Below are positions 35,602-44,342 of a stretch of DNA of 64,000 nt, piece after piece. The DNA comes from BOKV01 sp041739225 (GTDB taxonomy: Bacteria; Pseudomonadota; Alphaproteobacteria; Rhizobiales; Rhizobiaceae): contig JBGSOG010000032.1 of the NCBI GenBank assembly GCA_041739225.1, positions 1-64,000 of the forward strand. The letters run 5' to 3'. A program made the position numbers and the translations under genes. Below the pieces are notes generated by a model. The model made no database searches. It worked only from the letters and a program-made list of their open reading frames with translations, and was not told the origin of the DNA. Position 1 is the first letter of the stretch, and every line of letters starts with the position of its first letter.

Positions 35602-35887
35602 GATTTGATCCTTGTTTTTTCGGTGTCCCGAAGCAGCCTGCGCCAAAACATCGGGCGCTTGTCGCGGGCCGCCTGTCCGGCAGCCGAAACGCCCTGTCTT
35701 TGTCAGACCTTCGGGAAAAGTCGGGTTTCTATAGTGACTGCTTCCCCTCCAGTCAAGCGAAAGCTCCCCTTGAAAGGTTCATCTGCCGTTCAGGCGGGCT
35801 GTATTATTCCGCTTTACACACGAATTGAAGGCTTGGCCGTTGATGTCAGTCCGACATTTGCAGATCATTCAGCGCAGGGAGCGCACC
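35602..35887. promoter_or_regulatory. divergent promoter region between rpmB and DUF3108 gene
   Basis: 286 bases between two genes transcribed apart, holding both promoters. I see no supported small gene and no clear hairpin. A GGGAG ribosome site for the DUF3108 gene is at its right end. Confidence 0.45.
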
Positions 35888-36697
35888 ATGAAATTTCTTG
35901 AAAAGGCTTTGTTGGCTACGGCCATTCTGGCTTTGGCCTCTGGTTCCGCGCAAGGCGAACAGCTGCGCCACAAGACGGAACTCGATGTGCAGTTTGGCTC
36001 GATTCCGGTCGGAACCGCCACATTTGACATCCGCTTTGACCAGAAGTCCTATTCTCTTGACGCCAGCGGCAAGACTGTCGGTGTGGCCGAGCTGTTTGCT
36101 TCGGGGCGTGGCAAGGCTGAAAGTACCGGTCGTTTCAACGGAGGCGCGGTGATCGCCGACCGCAATTTCGTGGAATATGTCGAGAAGAAAAAAACCTCGA
36201 CACTGGAGATGGGTTTTGCCGACGGCGCTGTGGAAACAGTGGTGCTGGTCCCGGACAAGCGCAAGACCAAGGTCGCCCCAAAATACGTGCCGATCCTGCA
36301 GGACCAGCTCAAGGCGGTCATAGACCCGGCCAGCAGCATCGTTGTGCCTGTTCCCTGGGAAGAAGCCAAAGACCCCAAAGCCGTCTGCAACCGAACCATC
36401 CCGATCTATGATGGTGACACACGGTTTGACATCGCCCTGAAGTACAAATCCACCAAACCGGTAGAGACCGAAGGCTACAAGGGCTACGCTTATGTCTGCC
36501 AGCTTCGCTATGTACCGGTTGCCGGGCATCGCACCAAGCAACGCAACATTGAGTACATGAGCCAGAACAAGGACATGGAAATCTGGCTGGCACCCATGGC
36601 GCAGACCAATATCTTTACGCCAATCCGCATTGAGGTTCCCACCTGGATCGGCCGTGTCAGCGCGCAGCCAAGCTTTTTTGGCACGGTCACGAATTGA
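35888..36697 (+). CDS. DUF3108 domain exported protein
   Basis: A 269-residue periplasmic protein. The signal peptide is clear (MKFLEKAL, hydrophobic ATAILALASGS, cleavage near AQG). The mature part is a beta-rich DUF3108 domain: VQFGSIPVGTATFDIRFDQKSYSL, then FVEYVEKKKTSTLEMGF and the C-terminal RIEVPTWIGRVSAQPSFF. Two Cys residues (in VCNRTIPIYDG and YVCQLRY) may form a disulfide. Function unknown. Start: ATG at 35888 with a GGGAG site. The helicase gene follows 48 bases later on the same strand. Confidence 0.85.
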   Translation: MKFLEKALLATAILALASGSAQGEQLRHKTELDVQFGSIPVGTATFDIRFDQKSYSLDASGKTVGVAELFASGRGKAESTGRFNGGAVIADRNFVEYVEKKKTSTLEMGFADGAVETVVLVPDKRKTKVAPKYVPILQDQLKAVIDPASSIVVPVPWEEAKDPKAVCNRTIPIYDGDTRFDIALKYKSTKPVETEGYKGYAYVCQLRYVPVAGHRTKQRNIEYMSQNKDMEIWLAPMAQTNIFTPIRIEVPTWIGRVSAQPSFFGTVTN

Positions 36698-36745
36698 CAC
36701 TGCCCGCCTTGCCGCGGGGTTTGATCGACGGGCAAAAGGCGCTAC

Positions 36746-39700
36746 ATGACGTTGGCCGGAAAAAATGTTCCGGCTGACACATCAACGGAAGTCCTCTCCC
36801 CCATGTCAGCATCGGCCGAATCAGTGCCAGGTCGCAGTGGCAGAGGCGTGGTCGCGGTTCTGGGTCCGACCAATACCGGCAAGACCCACCTCGCAATTGA
36901 CCGCATGACCAGCCATGAGAGCGGCATGATCGGCTTGCCGCTGCGGCTTCTGGCCCGCGAGGTTTATGGCCGTGTCTGCGAAAAAGTTGGCGCCGCCAAT
37001 GTCGCGCTCATCACTGGCGAAGAAAAAATCAATGCCGGTGGCAAGGCCCGGTTTCAGGTCTGCACTGTCGAAGCGATGCCCGACCACACGGATGTCGCGT
37101 TTGTTGCCATCGACGAAGTGCAACTGGCAGCAGACATGGAACGCGGCCACATTTTCACCGACAGGTTGCTCAATCTGCGTGGTCGCCACGAAACCATGCT
37201 TCTGGGTGCCGCTACCGTCCAGCGTCTGTTGCAGGATTTGCTGCCGGGTATCAGCATCGTTACCCGGGCCCGCATGTCGATGCTGACCTATGCCGGCAGC
37301 AAGAAGATCACCCGTTTGCCGGCCCGCTCGGCAATTGTCGCCTTCTCGGCCGACGAGGTCTATGCAATCGCCGAACTCATTCGCCGCCAGCGCGGCGGGG
37401 CCGCTGTCGTGATGGGTTCCCTGTCGCCTCGCACGCGAAATGCACAAGTTGAGCTCTACCAGTCCGGCGACGTGGATTTTCTGGTGGCAACCGATGCCAT
37501 TGGCATGGGGCTCAATCTGGACCTTGACCATGTGGCATTTGCCCAGGAACACAAGTTTGACGGCCTTTCCCATCGCAGGCTGACTGCGGCCGAAATGGGC
37601 CAGATTGCCGGACGCGCCGGCAGGCACATTCGCAACGGCACTTTCGGTGTTACCGGCCAGGTCAACCCGTTTGAGGACGAACTGGTCGAACGGCTCGAGA
37701 CCCACCAGTTTGACCCGGTCAAGGTGATGATCTGGCGCAACCGGGACCTTGACTACTCGTCCATAACCAGTCTCAAGGCATCGCTCGAAATGCCTTCCCG
37801 CTCGCGCATGCTGATGAAGTCATTTCCTGCACCCGATCTCGTGGCGCTCGAACACTTGGCGAAGGTGGAACGTATCGCGGACGCCTGTCGCACCCCTGCC
37901 ATGATCCGCATGTTGTGGGATGTTTGCCAGATACCCGATTTCCGGAAGATATCCCCTGGTGAGCACGCAGAGCTGCTGCGTTCTGTGTTTCTTGACCTTG
38001 CCACGCGCGGAACCATCAATCCGGACTGGTTTGCCGCGCAAGTTAAGGTTACAGACCGCATCGAAGGCGATATTGATGCATTGTCCGCACGCATTGCCCA
38101 TGTTCGCACGTGGACGTACCTTTCGCACCGCCAAGGCTGGATGGCTGATCCGGTGTATTGGCAGGACCGCACACGCGAGATAGAGAACCGGCTTTCGGAT
38201 GCACTTCACGAGAGCTTGACGAAACGCTTTATAGATCGCAGGACAAGCGTCCTGATGAAACGCCTCAGGGAAAATGCAATGCTGGAAGCAGAAATAGGCG
38301 CAGGTGGCGAAATCACGGTCGAGGGCCATCATGTTGGCCGCCTGCAAGGATTTCGGTTTACACCCGACGCCTCGGCCACCGGGCCTGACGCCAAGACCGC
38401 CATCGGTGCCGCTGCCAAGGCCTTGAGCTCTGAAATCGTGAAACGCGCCGAGCGACTTTCCGCGTCTCCCAACAGCGACATTGCCCTGGGCTCGGACGGG
38501 ACACTGCGCTGGATAGGCGATCCGGTTGGCAAGGTTGTGGCTGACAGTGATATCCTCAAGCCGCGCATTGTCATTCTCGCCGATGAGCAGTTGACCGGCC
38601 CACCGCGCGATCTGGTGTCCGCGCGGCTCGACCGTTGGCTTGCTAATCATTTGACGACGCTCCTCAAGCCCCTGATCGATCTGGGAGCAGACGAAAGCCT
38701 TTCGGGCATTGCCCGTGGCATCGCCTACCGCTTGGCCGAAAACCTGGGCGTTGTTGAGCGCAAGGACATCGCGCAGGAAATTCAGGGTCTCGACCAATTG
38801 ATGCGCGCAAGTTTGCGCAAGCATGGTGTGCGGTTTGGTGCCTACAACATTTTCATTCCGGCATTGCTAAAGCCGGCACCGGCCGGACTTGTTTGCCTGC
38901 TCTGGGGCCTCAAGAATGACCGGCTGGACGAACCGGGCCTCACCGGTGTTCCGCACATGTTGGCCTCGGGGCGCACTTCGTTCCCGGCTGATGAAACCAT
39001 TGACGCCGCGATTTACCGGATTTGCGGCTACAAGGTGCTGGGCGCAAAGGCGGTGCGCATAGATATCCTTGAGCGGCTTGCGGACCTCATCAGGCCTGCC
39101 CTGAGCTGGAAGCCGGTCAACACCGGCAAATTGCCGGAAGGCTTGGTTGACGGCCGTTCCTTTGTGGTTGTGCCTTCGATGCTCTCGATACTGGGTGCAA
39201 AGCACGAGGACATGGAGGCGCTGCTGAAAGGCCTTGGGTATCGGGGCGAACTTCGCAAGGAGAGCGAAATTGCCGCCTTGCGTGCCAGGGCAATGGCGCT
39301 GGTTGCGCAGCCTGCCCCGGCGACTCCCGTCGCTGCGCCCGAAGTTGCTGCTGGTGAAGACAAACCGGTCGATGCATCGCAAGACGCCGCCAAATTGAGT
39401 GAGGAAGCAGCCGGCGACGCTGCCCCGACAGAAATTATTCCGACCGAGCCGGTTGCGGCAGTTGAACCATCGCCTGAATCCGGAGGCGTAACGGCCCCGG
39501 TTGTCGTTGAGAGCCCGGAAATTGAACCGGCTGGCGACATCACCGCTCCAGCTTCCCTCGAAGGGTCGGCTCCTGTTGCGGAGATTGAAGAAAAAACAGT
39601 GCTTTTGTGGCGCCCTGGCCGGCAGGATCGACCGCGTCAGGAACACAATCGTGGTGAGGGCCAACAGCAGCGCCGTGAGCGGCCTGCATCGGCTGAAAGG

Positions 39701-39979
39701 CCGACTGGCGCTGCGCCCGCACCCACCGGTGAAGGCAGGCACGCAAAGCGCCCGGACCGCGAGGGCGGTGCATTTGGCCGCAACAAGGATCGCAAACGGG
39801 AAGGCAAGCCGGACTTCAATCGCGATGACCGTGGCAAACGCCCCCATGGCAAAGGCGCACCCGCCGATGGCGCGTTCCAGCGTGAAGCAAAGCGGGCTCC
39901 TGAAAAACCGATGGACCCCGATTCACCATTTGCCAAATTGCTGCAACTCAAGGCCCAGATGGAAAAAGGCAAGAATTAA
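36746..39979 (+). CDS. SUV3-like DExH RNA helicase with disordered C-terminal tail
   Basis: A 1077-residue superfamily 2 helicase close to mitochondrial SUV3. Walker A GPTNTGKT at 40-47, DEVQ at 123-126 (SUV3-type motif II), GSLSPRTRN, VATDAIGMGLN (motif V), and QIAGRAGR at 286-293 (motif VI). SUV3 partners the degradosome in mitochondria; an RNA-decay role here is inference. After about residue 850 the chain turns into an Ala/Pro/Glu-rich, then Arg/Lys/Gly-rich tail (to 1077) that looks disordered and RNA-binding. It has the GRRLTAAEMGQ-type spacing of the alphaproteobacterial group. The S4 protein gene follows 21 bases later. Confidence 0.92.
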   Translation: MTLAGKNVPADTSTEVLSPMSASAESVPGRSGRGVVAVLGPTNTGKTHLAIDRMTSHESGMIGLPLRLLAREVYGRVCEKVGAANVALITGEEKINAGGKARFQVCTVEAMPDHTDVAFVAIDEVQLAADMERGHIFTDRLLNLRGRHETMLLGAATVQRLLQDLLPGISIVTRARMSMLTYAGSKKITRLPARSAIVAFSADEVYAIAELIRRQRGGAAVVMGSLSPRTRNAQVELYQSGDVDFLVATDAIGMGLNLDLDHVAFAQEHKFDGLSHRRLTAAEMGQIAGRAGRHIRNGTFGVTGQVNPFEDELVERLETHQFDPVKVMIWRNRDLDYSSITSLKASLEMPSRSRMLMKSFPAPDLVALEHLAKVERIADACRTPAMIRMLWDVCQIPDFRKISPGEHAELLRSVFLDLATRGTINPDWFAAQVKVTDRIEGDIDALSARIAHVRTWTYLSHRQGWMADPVYWQDRTREIENRLSDALHESLTKRFIDRRTSVLMKRLRENAMLEAEIGAGGEITVEGHHVGRLQGFRFTPDASATGPDAKTAIGAAAKALSSEIVKRAERLSASPNSDIALGSDGTLRWIGDPVGKVVADSDILKPRIVILADEQLTGPPRDLVSARLDRWLANHLTTLLKPLIDLGADESLSGIARGIAYRLAENLGVVERKDIAQEIQGLDQLMRASLRKHGVRFGAYNIFIPALLKPAPAGLVCLLWGLKNDRLDEPGLTGVPHMLASGRTSFPADETIDAAIYRICGYKVLGAKAVRIDILERLADLIRPALSWKPVNTGKLPEGLVDGRSFVVVPSMLSILGAKHEDMEALLKGLGYRGELRKESEIAALRARAMALVAQPAPATPVAAPEVAAGEDKPVDASQDAAKLSEEAAGDAAPTEIIPTEPVAAVEPSPESGGVTAPVVVESPEIEPAGDITAPASLEGSAPVAEIEEKTVLLWRPGRQDRPRQEHNRGEGQQQRRERPASAERPTGAAPAPTGEGRHAKRPDREGGAFGRNKDRKREGKPDFNRDDRGKRPHGKGAPADGAFQREAKRAPEKPMDPDSPFAKLLQLKAQMEKGKN

Positions 39980-40000
39980 ACTTTTGCGGCGCGGTGCTGG

Positions 40001-40279
40001 ATGCGGATAGACAAGTGGCTCTGGTTTGCGCGAGTGACCAAAACCCGCAGCCTGGCGCAAAAACTTGTGACCTCCGGCCACGTAAGGCTGAACCGGCGAA
40101 AAATCGACTCTGCCAGCAAGGCGGTTTCCATTGGTGATGTTTTGACCATTCGGCTGGAGCGTTCGGTGCTTGTTTACAGGGTGGAAGGTTTTGCCGACCG
40201 GCGCGGGCCTTTTGAAGAAGCCCGGAACCTGTATGCGGACCTGGGCGTTTCAGGAGTGAATGATGTCAACAATCCTTGA
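40001..40279 (+). CDS. RNA-binding S4 domain protein (Hsp15-like)
   Basis: A 92-residue protein beginning MRIDKWLWFARVTKTRSLAQKLVTSGHVRLN, the S4 fold seen in Hsp15/HslR, which in E. coli recycles stalled 50S subunits carrying nascent chains. The C-terminal part, RGPFEEARNLY, is typical of the alphaproteobacterial form. It lies directly after the helicase gene, so RNA metabolism genes are grouped. Followed by 122 bases then fdxA. Confidence 0.92.
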   Translation: MRIDKWLWFARVTKTRSLAQKLVTSGHVRLNRRKIDSASKAVSIGDVLTIRLERSVLVYRVEGFADRRGPFEEARNLYADLGVSGVNDVNNP

Positions 40280-40401
40280 AAACTTGGAACATGCATCCAG
40301 TTGGCAGCATTGTGCGCCGCAATTCAATCTTGAAGCAGGATTTTAAACGCGCTACCCAAAACCGTTCAGCACGCCTTTCCTGAAAGTCCCCGGAGCATCC
40401 A

Positions 40402-40740
40402 ATGACCTACATCGTCAACGACAATTGCATCAAATGCAAATACATGGACTGCGTCGAGGTCTGCCCGGTTGACTGTTTTTATGAAGGTGAAAACATGCTC
40501 GTCATCCACCCCGACGAGTGCATTGATTGCGGCGTTTGCGAGCCCGAATGCCCGGCCGAAGCCATCAAGCCTGACACCGAACCGGGGCTCGAAAAATGGC
40601 TGAAACTCAACGCCGAATATGCCGAGAAATGGCCCAACATCACCATCAAGCGCGAAGCACCCGAGGATGCAAAAACCTTCGACGGCATGCCGGGCAAGTT
40701 TGAAAAGTTCTTTTCGGAGAAGCCCGGCCAGGGTGACTGA
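40402..40740 (+). CDS. fdxA: 7Fe ferredoxin FdxA
   Basis: Electron carrier of 112 residues with one [3Fe-4S] and one [4Fe-4S] cluster. Cysteines at 9, 17 and 50 fit the 3Fe site, those at 21, 40, 43 and 46 fit the 4Fe site, and Cys12 and Cys25 are extra, as in Azotobacter FdI. The C-terminal extension (about 60-112) is the long helix and loop found in FdxA. A GGAG ribosome site lies seven bases before the ATG. fdxA before carD is a conserved order in Alphaproteobacteria. Confidence 0.95.
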   Translation: MTYIVNDNCIKCKYMDCVEVCPVDCFYEGENMLVIHPDECIDCGVCEPECPAEAIKPDTEPGLEKWLKLNAEYAEKWPNITIKREAPEDAKTFDGMPGKFEKFFSEKPGQGD

Positions 40741-41096
40741 ACACGGCAGTGTGTTAACCTTTTCTGCTGTCCGCAGTCATCGGCAATCGCGCAAAGCAAG
40801 GAAAATATTGATTTTCCCGAATAATTCAGCTATGGGTCTTTAACAGCAAAATTAACAAGTCCCGGTTTTCCCGGGCAAAACCCACCAAGGAATGCGATCA
40901 ATCGGACCTCTTGGAACGCGTTGTTGGCCGGGAGGCCAGCTTGAACGGGCAGTGTTTTACCCGCTCGTGTACCATCGATCTTCGACACCATAATCTCGAA
41001 CCTGCAGCAGCCTGCATCCGAAGGGATATGGGCGACACCATCAAATTGCTTCGCAGCGGACGGGCCACAAAGAGACCACAAGGAGTTTATGACAAA
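40741..41096. promoter_or_regulatory. fdxA-carD intergenic region
   Basis: 356 bases that should hold the carD promoter. A TTGATT box at 40808-40813 with a TATGGG 17 bases later is a weak sigma-70-like candidate. A small CCCGG/CCGGG hairpin lies near 40861-40875. The in-frame extension of carD through this region (from 40911) is not conserved in type, so I treat it as untranslated. Confidence 0.35.
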
Positions 41097-41109
41097 ATGG
41101 CTACTGTAA
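41089..41109 (+). other. six-codon ORF overlapping carD start
   Basis: An AGGAG at 41081-41085 is spaced three bases from an ATG at 41089 that opens the tiny frame MTKWLL and stops at 41109, inside carD. The carD ATG itself (41097) lies 11 bases from the same ribosome site. Either this is chance, or the mini-frame meters ribosome loading onto carD. Confidence 0.4.
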
Positions 41110-41660
41110 AGAAGACCACGCAACGCCAGGGTTTCAAGACAGGCGAATACGTCGTTTACCCGGCACATGGCGTGGGTCTGATTACCTCCATCGAGGAACA
41201 GGAAGTGGCGGGCCACAAGCTGGAATTGTTTGTCATCAGCTTTGAGCAGGACAAATTGACCTTGCGTGTTCCGGTCGCAAAAATCGTTTCTGCCGGCATG
41301 CGCAAGCTCGCTGAGCCGGAAACCATCGAAAAGGCACTTCGTACGGTACAGGGCCGCGCCCGCGTCAAGCGGACGATGTGGAGCCGCCGCGCCCAGGAGT
41401 ATGAGGCAAAAATCAATTCCGGTGACCTGATTTCGATTTCAGAAGTCGTGCGCGATCTTTTCCGTGCCGATAACCAGCCGGAACAGTCTTACAGCGAGCG
41501 TCAGCTTTACGAGGCGGCACTCGACCGCATGGGTCGCGAAATCTCGTCGGTAAACAAGATTTCAACCACGGAAGCTGTGGCATTGATCGACAAGAACCTT
41601 GCCAAAGGCCCAAAGCGTGGCGCCAAGGCAGAGGAACCCGAACAGGAAGAAGCTGCCTGA
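41097..41660 (+). CDS. carD: CarD family transcriptional regulator
   Basis: RNA polymerase-binding protein (187 residues) that stabilises open complexes, especially at rRNA promoters. The N-terminal RNA polymerase interaction Tudor-like domain opens with FKTGEYVVYPAHGVGLITSIEEQEVAGHKLELFVI. The C-terminal helical DNA-binding domain contains RRAQEYEAKINSGDLISISEVVRDLFR and SYSERQLYEAALDRMGREIS. The end is an acidic/basic tail. Start: ATG at 41097 (MATVKKT). A strong terminator follows. Confidence 0.94.
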   Translation: MATVKKTTQRQGFKTGEYVVYPAHGVGLITSIEEQEVAGHKLELFVISFEQDKLTLRVPVAKIVSAGMRKLAEPETIEKALRTVQGRARVKRTMWSRRAQEYEAKINSGDLISISEVVRDLFRADNQPEQSYSERQLYEAALDRMGREISSVNKISTTEAVALIDKNLAKGPKRGAKAEEPEQEEAA

Positions 41661-41700
41661 GAAGGTACACTTCCCGATATATCCCTCACTTGACAACAGG

Positions 41701-41727
41701 AACGGCCGGGCATGTCCCGGCCGTTTT
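41701..41727 (+). terminator. rho-independent terminator of carD
   Basis: Ten-pair GC-rich stem AACGGCCGGG / CCCGGCCGTT with a five-base loop and a T4 tail, 40 bases past the carD stop. Confidence 0.9.
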
Positions 41728-41808
41728 CACGCAACCGTGACAGCATTTGTTTGATATGACCAATCCGCGCCCGCATATCCTCCGTAAAAGTTTGTGGAGG
41801 GTCGCAAA

Positions 41809-42663
41809 ATGACATCACATCAACATGCCGAACAAAGTCTTGTCCGTGCCGCGATCAAGGCTCCTTACCTTGAGCGCGATGAAGAGCATGACCTTGCAGT
41901 GCGTTGGGCGGAAACCAAGGACCAGCAAGCGCTACACAAACTTGCTTCAGCCCACATGCGCCTGGTCATTTCAGTAGCTGCAAAATTTCGCCGATACGGT
42001 CTGTCGATGAGCGATCTGGTTCAGGAAGGTCACGTCGGTCTGCTGGAGGCCGCTGCCCGCTTTGATCCGCACCGCGGCGTCCGCTTTTCAACATACGCGA
42101 CCTGGTGGATCCGCGCTTCCATTCAGGATTTCATCCTGCGCAATTGGTCAATCGTGCGCGGTGGCACCAGTTCCAACCAGAAATCCCTGTTCTTCAATCT
42201 GCGCAGGCTTCGCGCCCGCATCTCGCGTTCAGGCGAGCCGGCAAATTCACACGAGCTTTACAAGGAATTGTCTGCAGCAATCGGCGTATCGGTGTCCGAC
42301 GTCGCCAACATGGACGCGCGCCTGTCCGGCTCGGACATGTCGTTGAACCTGACCTTGTCGGACGAGGAAAACGGCGCAGAACGGATGGATTTCCTCGCTG
42401 ATGACGCGCCGTTGCCGGATGAGAACGTTGAAAACGTCATCGACGGCGAAAGGCGGACAGCCTGGTTGGCGCAAGCCATAACCGTGCTCAATCCGCGCGA
42501 GAAACGCATCATCGCCAGTCGTCGGCTGTCGGAGGAAGGCGCAACGCTTGAAGATCTCGGGGATGAGCTCGGCATTTCGAAAGAGCGCGTGCGCCAGATC
42601 GAGAACCGTGCTTTGGAAAAACTGCGTGAAGCGTTGACAAAAGTCGGCTTTGAAACTGTCTAG
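41809..42663 (+). CDS. rpoH: RNA polymerase sigma-32 factor, RpoH (RpoH2-like)
   Basis: Alternative heat-shock or stress sigma factor of 284 residues. Region 2 contains SDLVQEGHVGLLEAAARFDPHRGVRFSTYATWWIRASIQDFILRNWSIVRGGT; the RpoH box region QKSLFFNLRRLRARI follows; and the C-terminal helix-turn-helix reads ATLEDLGDELGISKERVRQIENRALEKLREAL. The sequence style (APYLERDEEHDLAVRW) matches the RpoH2 group of rhizobia, tied to oxidative and singlet-oxygen stress. Start: ATG at 41809 with GGAGG eight bases upstream. It may control clpB in this window, though clpB is more often under RpoH1. Confidence 0.93.
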   Translation: MTSHQHAEQSLVRAAIKAPYLERDEEHDLAVRWAETKDQQALHKLASAHMRLVISVAAKFRRYGLSMSDLVQEGHVGLLEAAARFDPHRGVRFSTYATWWIRASIQDFILRNWSIVRGGTSSNQKSLFFNLRRLRARISRSGEPANSHELYKELSAAIGVSVSDVANMDARLSGSDMSLNLTLSDEENGAERMDFLADDAPLPDENVENVIDGERRTAWLAQAITVLNPREKRIIASRRLSEEGATLEDLGDELGISKERVRQIENRALEKLREALTKVGFETV

Positions 42664-42706
42664 GGTCAAGACTAATCATTTCGCGCAAATCAACGGGTCT
42701 TGACCC
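42663..42706. terminator. inverted repeat between convergent rpoH and M48 genes
   Basis: Perfect ten-base arms GGGTCAAGAC (42663-42672) and GTCTTGACCC (42697-42706) separated by 24 bases, starting at the rpoH stop. No T tract follows, so it is a stable 3' hairpin rather than a classical terminator, shared by both convergent transcripts. Confidence 0.5.
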
Positions 42707-42720
42707 GGGGACGGTTCGTC

Positions 42721-44172
42721 CTAGGCGGCGCTGTCGAGCACCAGCTTGACCTTGATGCCAGGGATCAGGGTCTGCGTTCCGGTCAACCCGTTGATCAGCT
42801 GGAAAAGACGCAGCGAATCCTGCCCGTCCCGCATCTTGGCGACAAGGCTTTCCTGTGTGTCACCGTTTTCCACTGTAACAATCCGCACCGAGAGTGGCGC
42901 AAGAGCCTTGCGCTCTTCCCTGCTGAGCAACCGGAAACTTCGGGTGACCGCGTCCGACACCGCAACGATATCAACAGCCGCGCCCGGAAGAGCTGTGATG
43001 AAGCGGTAAACCTGCTGGTCAACCTTGATGACCTTGATCCGGAACCGCCAGCCCTCGGTCTCGGCATCAGCCGATGCCGCCGGCAGACCGGAATCTGTTT
43101 TTCCTTCCACGATGGAGCTTTCGACCAGACCATTGATCCAGCCGCTCCTGAGATAATCGGCGAGTGACTGCCTTTTTGCAATGACCGCTGCATCAAACCG
43201 CGTGGCAGCCTCGCCGGGGCCGGTAACAATCACCGCCTTGGGTTGGTTCTCAATGCGCGAACCGGCCGGTGCTTCAAAGGTGATGCCAAGTCCTGCATGG
43301 GAGAACACCTTGCCGCGAACAAAGCCTTCATCAACCGTGTCGCCAAACAACAAGCCGTCTATGCCGGCGAGGTATCGCTCGCGCAACTGCTCACCTATTC
43401 CCGGAGCGCCAAAGAACCTCGCATGCCGACGGGCAAGGTCAACGCGCTGTGGCGTTGTCGGGTGGCTGGAGAGGAAGGATGCGTCATCAAGCGGGTTGTC
43501 ATTGCCGGCAACAAACGCCTGGTAGGCCTGCATGGTGTCAAGAAAACGGGCAGCAGCGTATGGATCAAATCCGGCACGGCCAATCATCCGGATACCGATG
43601 GCATCGGCTTGCAACTCCTGTTCGCGCGAAAAATCAGAAAGCTTGAGCTGGTTGGCAGCAAGCGCAACGCGGGCGGCAACCGAATCGCCCAACACCTCGT
43701 GCACGACCTCTTCGCCAACCTGGGCCGAGGAATATTTTTCCTGGCGCAGAATTGCGTGGTTTGAAGACACATGCGCCATCTCATGCGCGATGACCGCAGC
43801 GATCTCACTGGAATCGCTGGCGAGGGCCAGAAGGCCGCGGGTTATGTACAAAAACCCGCCGGGCAGTGCAAAGGCGTTGACCTTCGGCGTATCGAGAATG
43901 GTTACCTTGTAGATGCGCGAGGGATCGTCAGAGACCGAAACCAGCTTGCCGACCACCAGTGCAACCGCTTCTTCAGCTTTGGCATTTTTGTACTCACCGC
44001 CATACTTGGCGACCACCAGCGGGTGCTCCTTTTGCCCGATAGCCTCTTGTGGGTCATCGGGCCGCACGAAACTGGAAACCAGGCTCGGCTCGTTCTTGAC
44101 CGATTCAAGCCCCTGGATGACGCATCCCTGCAAAGAAAGCAGCGCGAGCATCATCGCCGCCAGTCTTTGCAA
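42721..44172 (-). CDS. M48 family zinc metalloprotease, lipoprotein
   Basis: Envelope protease of 483 residues (from the TTG at 44172). The signal MQRLAAMMLALLSLQGC carries a lipobox with Cys17. The zinc site HEMAH lies at 130-134, and the third ligand Glu is in REQELQADAIG. The C-terminal 200 residues contain a degenerate LysM-like stretch (VRIVTVENGDTQESLVAKM ... LIPGIKVKLV). Similar to BepA/LoiP-type quality-control proteases of the outer membrane. Start is uncertain: ATG pair at 44154 or TTG at 44322 are alternatives; 44172 gives the best lipoprotein leader. Convergent with rpoH. Confidence 0.85.
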   Translation of the reverse strand: MQRLAAMMLALLSLQGCVIQGLESVKNEPSLVSSFVRPDDPQEAIGQKEHPLVVAKYGGEYKNAKAEEAVALVVGKLVSVSDDPSRIYKVTILDTPKVNAFALPGGFLYITRGLLALASDSSEIAAVIAHEMAHVSSNHAILRQEKYSSAQVGEEVVHEVLGDSVAARVALAANQLKLSDFSREQELQADAIGIRMIGRAGFDPYAAARFLDTMQAYQAFVAGNDNPLDDASFLSSHPTTPQRVDLARRHARFFGAPGIGEQLRERYLAGIDGLLFGDTVDEGFVRGKVFSHAGLGITFEAPAGSRIENQPKAVIVTGPGEAATRFDAAVIAKRQSLADYLRSGWINGLVESSIVEGKTDSGLPAASADAETEGWRFRIKVIKVDQQVYRFITALPGAAVDIVAVSDAVTRSFRLLSREERKALAPLSVRIVTVENGDTQESLVAKMRDGQDSLRLFQLINGLTGTQTLIPGIKVKLVLDSAA

Positions 44173-44342
44173 GGCGTTGGTTCTTTTCGCAGACCGGGCT
44201 GCTTTCCCGGGATGGCATGATGCTGCAACCAAGAAGAAATTGGCCCCGTTTGTTCTGCCGCCAGTCAAAAGCGGCAACCATGGATTCGCTAGCAGTCTAT
44301 TCTGCCTGAAATAAGGAAACAAATTTCCCGGGCGACAATAAT

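Noticed and set aside
40808..40836. sigma-70 promoter for carD (TTGATT / TATGGG)
   Set aside because: Only three of six matches in the -10 box; kept only as a weak note, not as a feature.
40911..41096. 62-residue N-terminal extension of carD
   Set aside because: No conservation in style and it includes the likely promoter; CarD homologues begin near the ATG at 41097.
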